Assembly: GCA_041402045.1 (NCBI GenBank)
Contig: JAWKSZ010000100.1
Span: 1 to 18,907 of the forward strand
From: JAGQRJ01 sp041402045
Lineage (GTDB): Bacteria; Planctomycetota; J058
DNA: 18,907 bases
Direction: 5' to 3'
Shown here: in pieces, positions 14,421 through 18,907 of the stretch
Layout: each line of letters begins with the position of its first letter
Numbering within the stretch: position 1 is the first letter of the stretch
Notes under the pieces: model-generated
Database searches by the model: none
What the model saw: only the letters and a program-made list of their open reading frames with translations
What the model was told of the DNA's origin: nothing
Program-made: the position numbers and the translations under genes

Positions 14421-15457
14421 CCCCCAGCGACCACACCAAGCTCGGCGCCTTCGTGGTGTTCGGGATCGGGACCGGGCTCGCCGCCCTGATCTGGCTCGGC
14501 GCGGCCAAGCTCGTGACCGAGACCCACGACTTCGTGACCTACCTCGACGAGGCGGTGACCGGGCTCGAGGTCGGCTCCCCGGTGCGCTTCCGCGGCGTGA
14601 CCCTGGGCACGGTCTCGAAGATCACGGTGGCCCCCAACCAGCGCCTGATCGAGGTCCACGCCCAGATCCCGCAGGAGAATATCGAGCGCCTGTTCGCGCA
14701 CACCGGCGGGATCCACGGGCGCCCGGGGGCCGACTTCGTCCCCGACGACATTCGCGTGCAGCTCGTGAGCTCGGCGCTGACCGGGGTCAAGTTCCTGCAG
14801 GTGGACGTGTTCCCCGACAAGGACAGCTACCCCAAGCTCAAGCTCGGGTTCCCTCCGCCGGAGAACTACATTCCCTCGGTGCCCTCGACGCTCAAGGACC
14901 TCTCGGACTCCCTGTCCGAGACCTTCCACCGCCTGCCGAAGCTCGCCGACCGGCTCTCGAGCCTCGCGACCCGGATCGAGACCCTGTTCGACGACCTCGA
15001 CGCGCCGGCGCTCTCGAACCGCGTGCAGAAGCTCATGGGCACCGCCGAGACCAAGCTCGAGGCGCTGGACGTCGAGCGCCTGACCCAGGACCTGGACGGG
15101 CTGATCGCCGACGCGCGGGACGCGCTGAGCTCGACCCGTGCGCTGCTCGACGACGTGCGCTCCGAGGACGGCGAGGTCAAGCAGCTCCTGGGGCGCATGC
15201 GGACCCTGGCCGAGGCGATCGAGCTCGCCCTGGACCAGTTGAAGCTGGAGGAGACCGGGACCGAGCTGCGGCGCACGGTCAAGGCCTTCGGCGGCGTCGC
15301 CGAGGAGACCGCCGGCGTGGGCCCCGAGCTCCAGGACAGCCTGCGCGCGCTGCGCGCCGCCGCCGAGGCGGTGACCCAGCTCGCCGACACCCTCGAGCGC
15401 GACCCGGGAGCCTTGCTCCACGGGCGCCAACCGGCCGCCGGCCCCCCAGGAGACTGA
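14417..15457 (+). CDS. mlaD: MlaD-like MCE-domain protein
   Basis: From CTG 14417 the protein has 346 residues; from GTG 14453 it has 334 and loses the charged 'TPSDHTKLGAF' that normally precedes the anchor. One transmembrane helix (about residues 10-28, 'FVVFGIGTGLAALIWLG') is followed by the MCE domain (about 35-110; 'GLEVGSPVRFRGVTLGTVSK'), which forms a hexameric ring in the periplasm for lipid passage. Residues about 160-330 are largely helical coiled coil ('LADRLSSLATRIETLFDDL', 'LLGRMRTLAEAIELALDQLK'), as in longer MCE proteins whose helices form a tunnel toward the outer membrane. The ending DPGALLHGR is a family hallmark. Together with permease, ATPase and lipoprotein it makes a full MCE transport system. 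The substrate is not determinable here; phospholipids are the known cargo for Mla. Confidence 0.9.
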   Translation: MTPSDHTKLGAFVVFGIGTGLAALIWLGAAKLVTETHDFVTYLDEAVTGLEVGSPVRFRGVTLGTVSKITVAPNQRLIEVHAQIPQENIERLFAHTGGIHGRPGADFVPDDIRVQLVSSALTGVKFLQVDVFPDKDSYPKLKLGFPPPENYIPSVPSTLKDLSDSLSETFHRLPKLADRLSSLATRIETLFDDLDAPALSNRVQKLMGTAETKLEALDVERLTQDLDGLIADARDALSSTRALLDDVRSEDGEVKQLLGRMRTLAEAIELALDQLKLEETGTELRRTVKAFGGVAEETAGVGPELQDSLRALRAAAEAVTQLADTLERDPGALLHGRQPAAGPPGD

Positions 15458-15458
15458 C

Positions 15459-16013
15459 GTGCCCCGCACGCTGATCCCGCTCTGCTTGCTCGCGCTCACC
15501 GGCTGCTTCGGCGGCGCCTCGCCCGCGCCGCGCAGCTTCCGCCCCGAGCTCGCCGCGGTCGAGCCCGCCGCCGCCGAGGGCCCCGCGCTGCGCTACCGCG
15601 CGGTGAGCGCCAGCCCGCACCTCGACCAGCGCATGGCCTGGCGGCTCTCGCCGGTCGAGTACTGGTTCGCCGACCTGTGGGTGTGGAGCGAGCCGCCTCA
15701 GAGCTACGCCGACCGCGCCCTGGCCCAGCGCTTGTTCGAGGGCCGCGGCCTGCGCCGCGGCAGCGGGGCCGGGCTCCCCGCCCTCGAAGCCGAGCTGCGC
15801 GAGTTCTGCTACGACCGCGAGGCCGCCCAGGCCCGGGTCGCGCTGCACGTGCTCTTCACCCAGCCCGAGGGCACGCAGCTCGAGCGGACCCTCGAGGCTA
15901 CGGCGCCGGTGGGCGAGCCCGAGCCCGAGGCGATCGCCCGGGCGCTGGGCGTCGCGCTCAGCGCGGTGTGCGACGAGGCCGCGGGGCTGGTCGGTGAGGC
16001 GCTCGGGAAGTAG
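15459..16013 (+). CDS. ABC-type transport auxiliary lipoprotein (MCE system, PqiC-like)
   Basis: A 184-residue lipoprotein, start GTG one base after the mlaD stop with AGGAG at 15448-15452. Lipobox L13-T-G-C16. The segment 'RMAWRLSPVEYWFADLWVWS' (about 58-77) followed by YADRALAQRLFE is the recognisable core of the ABC_trans_aux family (PF03886), which includes PqiC and the outer-membrane partners of several MCE systems. It would sit at the outer membrane and receive or guide lipids from the MCE tunnel. Last gene of the operon; no clear terminator hairpin follows, and repeats begin 15 nt after the stop. Confidence 0.85.
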   Translation: MPRTLIPLCLLALTGCFGGASPAPRSFRPELAAVEPAAAEGPALRYRAVSASPHLDQRMAWRLSPVEYWFADLWVWSEPPQSYADRALAQRLFEGRGLRRGSGAGLPALEAELREFCYDREAAQARVALHVLFTQPEGTQLERTLEATAPVGEPEPEAIARALGVALSAVCDEAAGLVGEALGK

Positions 16014-16027
16014 CGCGCGTCTCGGAG

Positions 16028-16113
16028 AGGAAGGCAGGAAGGCAGGGAAGGCAGAGAAGGCAGGGAAGGCAGGAAGGCAGAGAAGGCAGAGAAGGCAGGA
16101 AGGCAGAGAAGGC
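16028..16113 (+). repeat. polypurine 8-9 bp tandem array (AGnGAAGGC)
   Basis: Ten units of AGGAAGGC or AG(A/G)GAAGGC in a row, lengths 8 or 9. The strand holds only purines apart from one C per unit. The mixed 8/9 period makes it non-coding even though a frame stays open. It starts 15 nt after the lipoprotein stop. Confidence 0.9.
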
Positions 16114-16116
16114 AGG

Positions 16117-16373
16117 AACCGCCAAGGCCGCCAAGAGGCCAAGGCTCCGCTGAGCCAGATCGGCGCGCGTGACCACGAACTCCGCGCCTCTGCGACCAGC
16201 GCCCGCGCGGCGGAGCCTCGGCGAACGTGGCGGTTCATGCGTCGGAGGCCGGCAACGTCACGCGAGAGAGGGCTCCGCGCGACGCCCTCGAGACCGCGGA
16301 GCTACCTCTCCCTCTTCACCCGGCACGGTCGGTTCGAGCGGAGCCCTTGGCGCCCTTGGCGGCCTTGGCGGTT
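16117..16373. mobile_element. MITE-like unit with about 36-nt inverted arms
   Basis: The left arm (16117-16151) and right arm (16337-16373) are inverted copies: 19 bases identical (AACCGCCAAGGCCGCCAAG and its complement), a related CCAAGG segment, then 7 identical bases (CTCCGCT / AGCGGAG). The 185-nt core has no credible gene. No clear target duplication is visible, so a non-autonomous element is an inference; simple repeat expansion of a 'CGCCAAGG' motif is the alternative. Confidence 0.5.
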
Positions 16374-16537
16374 GAACCGATCGCCGGCGCGCTCGCGACC
16401 TGGAAGGGGTGGCGGTTGGTCCGATCGCTGGCGCGCTCACGAGCTGAAGGGTTTGGCGGTTGAACCGGAATCGCCGGCGCGCTCACGACCGGAAGGGCTA
16501 CGCCCGCGCGCTCGCGATCTGGAACGGGTGTCGCCTA
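16365..16537. repeat. tandem repeat of about 44 bp, 3 to 4 copies
   Basis: TTGGCGGTTGAACCG at 16365, its variant GTGGCGGTTGGTCCG at 16409, and TTGGCGGTTGAACCG again at 16452 mark a 43-44 bp period; each is followed by a variant of 'ATCGCCGGCGCGCTCGCGAC'. A shortened fourth copy ends at the stop codon region of the HAD gene (16535-16537). No gene is seen between 16014 and 16534. Confidence 0.75.
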
Positions 16538-17955
16538 CTCGCCCTCGCGGAAGTCCGGCAGCACCGCGCATCCCTGTCGTCCACGAGCTCCGCGTCCTCG
16601 GCGGGGTAGAGCGTGTCGAGGTGGACAACGATCGCGTCGGCGGGCGCGCTCGCGCGGAACGCCACGCAGTTCTTGGGCTCGTTGTCGAAGGCCGCCACGA
16701 CCACGCCGTGCTTGGGGAGCTCGACCCGGGTGATCAGGCCCTTGAAGTCGTCGGTGTGGAGCTTGGCGGGGTCCTGCTGGCCGGGGTAGCTCTTGGGCTT
16801 GTGGAACAGGAGCACGCCGGGGCCCGCGCCCGGGTCGCTCGGGGTCGGGAAGCCCGCCTCGGCCAGCGCGCGCTCGGAGAAGTCGGCGACGAAGGTCTTG
16901 CGGCCGGTGAGGTAGACGATCAGCGCGTCCGGGGCCAGGCTGCGCACCGCCTCGACCGCGCCCAGGATCGGGGCGTCGAGGAGCAGGCTCTCGCCGCGGA
17001 AGAACTTCGGCCACACCTCGCCGTGGATCGCCTCGAAGGTCTGGCCCTCGACCTCGTGCTCGCTGAAGCCGAGCTCGGCCAGGGTCTCGGGCATGGCGTA
17101 GTGCACGCGCTCGACCGGGACCTGCTCCAGGCGCGGCTCGCCGTGGGTGCGGTGGTAGTCCTCGAGCAGCGCCGCGGTGCGGTAGCGGGTGTCGAACAGG
17201 GTGTCGTCGAGGTCGAACACGACCACCGGGACCTGGCCCTGCGCCTTGACCGCGGCGATCCGCTCGCGGACCTGGGCCAGGACCGGGGTCGCGACGCGGA
17301 GCTCGAGGGTCGCGAGCAGCGCGCCGCGCGCGCCGCCGAGGCGCGCCTCCAGGGTGTAGCGCCCGGGGCGCTCGGCCTCGAGGCTCAGCCCCTCGTCGCC
17401 CAGCCGCGCGCGCAGCGCCGGGGGCGCCACGACCTGCACCAGCTTGCGCAGGGCGCGGGGCGCGACGGCGACGGGCAGCGTCCGCGCGCCGGGCTCGAGC
17501 TGCACGGCCTCGGGGCGGGCCGGGTCGAGGGCCGCGTCGCCGAGGGACAGGCGCGGGAGCGCGGCGGGGGCCAGGCGCAGGGTCGTGTGCGGCGCGCCGG
17601 CGGCGCTCCCCGCGAAGCCCTCGCCCTCGGGCGCGAGCTGGGCGACCCAGGGCGCCTTGGCGTCGGCGAGCGCGCCGGCCACGCCCTGGGTGGAGCGGTA
17701 GGGGCGCAGGCGCAGCCCGTCGCCCTCGGTCCACACGCTCGCGCTCCAGGCGTCGCCGTCGGCCTCCACGATCCGCGCGCGGTAGCGCCCGGGGGTCGTG
17801 AGCGGGACGAGGGCCAGGGTCCCGTCGGCGGCGTCGCCGTTGGGGAGCTCGCCGCTGAGCGCCCAGGCGCCGCAGAGGTCGCGGGGGGCGGCCTCTTGGG
17901 CGGCCGCGAACGGGGTCAAGACGGCGAGGAGCACCGCGAGCTGGAGCCGGATCAT
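16498..17955 (-). CDS. secreted HAD-superfamily phosphatase with N-terminal beta domain
   Basis: As read, 485 residues from ATG 17955 (SD GGGAGGG). Residues 1-19 are a signal peptide cleaved near A-A-A-Q20, so the enzyme acts in the periplasm or outside. Residues about 25-225 are a beta-rich region of unknown type. The HAD domain covers about 235-465: motif I VFDLDDTLFDT (246-256, nucleophile Asp248, acid Asp250), motif II YLTGRK (348-353), a Lys in KPKSYPG (386-392), and motif IV FDNEPKN (423-429). The short inter-motif cap and secretion resemble class B acid phosphatases and related HADs. The frame breaks near 16572-16574; adding one base gives the ending 'GCAVLPDFREGE' with stop TAG at 16535-16537, far more plausible than the Arg/Ser-rich tail to 16498. 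Divergent from the gene at 18133. Confidence 0.82.
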   Translation of the reverse strand: MIRLQLAVLLAVLTPFAAAQEAAPRDLCGAWALSGELPNGDAADGTLALVPLTTPGRYRARIVEADGDAWSASVWTEGDGLRLRPYRSTQGVAGALADAKAPWVAQLAPEGEGFAGSAAGAPHTTLRLAPAALPRLSLGDAALDPARPEAVQLEPGARTLPVAVAPRALRKLVQVVAPPALRARLGDEGLSLEAERPGRYTLEARLGGARGALLATLELRVATPVLAQVRERIAAVKAQGQVPVVVFDLDDTLFDTRYRTAALLEDYHRTHGEPRLEQVPVERVHYAMPETLAELGFSEHEVEGQTFEAIHGEVWPKFFRGESLLLDAPILGAVEAVRSLAPDALIVYLTGRKTFVADFSERALAEAGFPTPSDPGAGPGVLLFHKPKSYPGQQDPAKLHTDDFKGLITRVELPKHGVVVAAFDNEPKNCVAFRASAPADAIVVHLDTLYPAEDAELVDDRDARCCRTSARASRRHPFQIASARA

Positions 17956-18024
17956 GAACCCTCCCGAGCCGGCAGCTTAGCCCGTCCTGGGGGCCAGGTC
18001 CACGAGCTTCTCGGACGAGGCGTG

Positions 18025-18057
18025 TTCCTAAGGCGTCTGTTCGCAGCTGCTTAGGAA
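18025..18057 (+). promoter_or_regulatory. long hairpin with UUCG tetraloop
   Basis: TTCCTAAG (18025-18032) pairs with CTTAGGAA (18050-18057). Inside, CTG-TTCG-CAG (18037-18046) adds a second stem with the very stable UUCG loop, separated by a small internal loop. It lies between divergent genes, 75 nt before the ATG at 18133, and is AT-rich for this genome. It may be a 5' leader structure or a binding site for a dimeric regulator. Confidence 0.45.
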
Positions 18058-18132
18058 TTCCATTGAGGGCCCCGCCCCCAAGATCGGCGGCGGCGGTGTG
18101 CTGCTTTCAACACCGGGAGAGGAGAGCCACCC

Positions 18133-18687
18133 ATGACCGTCGACCTCAACGCGATCACGATCGCCGCCCCCTGCACCGCCGACTGGGACGCCATGCAAGG
18201 CGACGAGCGCGTGCGCTTCTGCGGCCAGTGCGAGCTCAACGTCTACAACCTCTCGGCGATGAGCGAGGGCGAGGCCCAGACGCTGGTGCAGGAGACCGAG
18301 GGCCGGCTGTGCGTGCGGCTCTACAAGCGCCGCGACGGGACCTTGATCACCCAGGACTGCCCGGTCGGCCTGCGCGCGATCCTGCGCCGGCGCCTGAGCT
18401 GGCTGGCCGGCCTCGCCGCGAGCCTGCTCGCCACCGTGGGCGGCGTGCTCCTCGGGGCCCGCGGCCAGTCGAGCCCGCCCTCGCACCCGCCGGTGATCGC
18501 CATGGGCGCCCCGCGTCCGCTGCCGGTGGTCGAGCCGGTGGTGGAGCCCGTGATCGAGGTCGAACCGGAGATGATGATGGGCGAGATCATGGTCCCCGAG
18601 CCGACCCCGGAGGAGGACACCCCCAAGGTCTGCGGCCAGGAGGAGCCGCGCGACGTGATCATGGGCCGCGTGCGGGCCCCCGAGTAG
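18133..18687 (+). CDS. membrane-anchored cysteine-motif protein of unknown function
   Basis: A 184-residue protein with SD GGAGAGGAGAG before ATG 18133. The N-terminal domain (about 8-85) has five conserved-looking cysteines: Cys14 (APCTADWDAMQGDERVRF), Cys30 and Cys33 (FCGQC), Cys60 (GRLCVRLYKRRDGT), Cys76 (QDCP). I recognise this pattern (CxxxW..M.GD.RVRFC..C...VYNLSAM) as a recurrent unnamed bacterial family; no reaction is known to me. CxxC plus single cysteines suggests metal binding or redox. A transmembrane helix follows (about 90-108, 'WLAGLAASLLATVGGVLLG'), preceded by Arg84-86, so the Cys domain should be cytoplasmic. The tail (110-184) is rich in Pro, Glu and Val with 'VVEPVVEPVIEVEPE' and two MGxI/V motifs, plus Cys167. 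A small inverted repeat CGGTGT / ACACCG (18094-18115) precedes the SD. Confidence 0.75.
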   Translation: MTVDLNAITIAAPCTADWDAMQGDERVRFCGQCELNVYNLSAMSEGEAQTLVQETEGRLCVRLYKRRDGTLITQDCPVGLRAILRRRLSWLAGLAASLLATVGGVLLGARGQSSPPSHPPVIAMGAPRPLPVVEPVVEPVIEVEPEMMMGEIMVPEPTPEEDTPKVCGQEEPRDVIMGRVRAPE

Positions 18688-18697
18688 CCAACCAACG

Positions 18698-18748
18698 CGA
18701 ACGGCCGGCGCCAGGCGCCGGCCGTTCGAGCGAGACGGAGTCGTCTCG
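18698..18748. terminator. two adjacent hairpins between convergent genes
   Basis: The first has a 15-bp near-perfect stem (CGAACGGCCGGCGCC / GGCGCCGGCCGTTCG, 18698-18728, one-base centre). The second is CGAGACG-GAGT-CGTCTCG (18731-18748). They fill most of the 64 nt between two converging stop codons, so bidirectional termination is likely despite the absence of a T-run. Confidence 0.65.
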
Positions 18749-18751
18749 GAG

Positions 18752-18907
18752 TTAGCGCTCGATCTTCTTGATCTTCAGCGGCTCCATGTCCATGCAGCCG
18801 CCGCACTCGTCGGCCGCCGCCTCGTCGCAGCCGCCGGCGTCCTCGCAGCCGCCGCACTCGTCGGCGACCTTGGCCTCGCCCTCGCAGCCGCCGCAGTCGT
18901 CGGCGAC
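18752..18907 (-). CDS. CGGC-repeat cysteine-rich protein, C-terminal part
   Basis: The last 51 codons of a gene whose start lies beyond the window; stop TAA at 18754-18752. The peptide contains three DxCGGC units (DDCGGCEGEAK, DECGGCEDAGGC, DECGGCMD) and ends MEPLKIKKIER. Seven cysteines in 51 residues, mostly in CxxC pairs within an acidic background, suggest metal binding (metallothionein-like) or a modified peptide precursor; neither can be shown from this fragment. It converges on the gene at 18133, which is also cysteine-rich. Codon use matches the host, and the in-frame repeats without stops on this strand support it being real. I do not recognise a named family. Confidence 0.65.
   Translation of the reverse strand, partial: VADDCGGCEGEAKVADECGGCEDAGGCDEAAADECGGCMDMEPLKIKKIER

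Overview
The window is very GC-rich DNA with strong Shine-Dalgarno sites, frequent GTG starts, and genes packed on both strands. Several features suggest a diderm bacterium: an Mla/MCE lipid-transport operon and lipoproteins with clear lipoboxes. A HEAT/TPR protein starting with a duplicated 'LRxGxVLHG' beta-motif, a Ser/Thr kinase with a non-kinase N-terminal region, and a small 'RVRFCxxC...VYNLSAM' cysteine protein are types I associate with Planctomycetota. Myxococcota is an alternative; no rRNA or other taxonomic marker is present.

Layout. (1) 1-6942, leftward: SF1 helicase (5026-6942), Ser/Thr kinase (3258-4982), a HEAT-plus-TPR secreted protein split by a frameshift (1123-3116), and a bicupin-like lipoprotein (170-1126) coupled to it by a GTGA overlap. 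A REP-like hairpin lies beyond the last gene (111-135). (2) 7018-8160, rightward: a LOG-family nucleotide phosphoribohydrolase and an HUH/Y1 transposase of the REP-associated (RAYT) type. (3) 8161-11259: an array of REP-like palindromes, each core preceded by GTAG in the intact copies. One copy is interrupted by a group II intron (8971-11105) whose ends can be read to the base because the same repeat occurs uninterrupted nearby. The intron's reverse transcriptase/maturase reading frame is broken about five times. (4) 11260-12447, leftward: a type I phosphodiesterase / alkaline phosphatase superfamily enzyme whose C-terminus runs into the repeats. (5) 12558-16013, rightward: a compact MCE operon of STAS-MlaE permease, MlaF ATPase, MlaD-like MCE protein (probably starting at CTG) and an auxiliary lipoprotein. 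(6) 16014-16537: non-coding repeats of three kinds: an 8-9 bp polypurine array, a MITE-like unit with about 36-nt inverted arms, and a tandem repeat of about 44 bp. (7) 16535-18907: a secreted HAD-family phosphatase (leftward), a UUCG-capped hairpin, a membrane-anchored cysteine-motif protein (rightward), a double hairpin, and the C-terminal end of a CGGC-repeat protein (leftward, cut by the window edge).

The most interesting part is region 3, a self-contained REP/RAYT system that has become the landing site of a group II intron, the insertion lying three bases 3' of a REP hairpin. A caution applies across the window: at least eight reading-frame breaks are visible, six of which are repaired by adding one G or C to a G/C run. 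This looks like consensus error in homopolymers rather than gene decay, although the intron maturase could be truly degraded.
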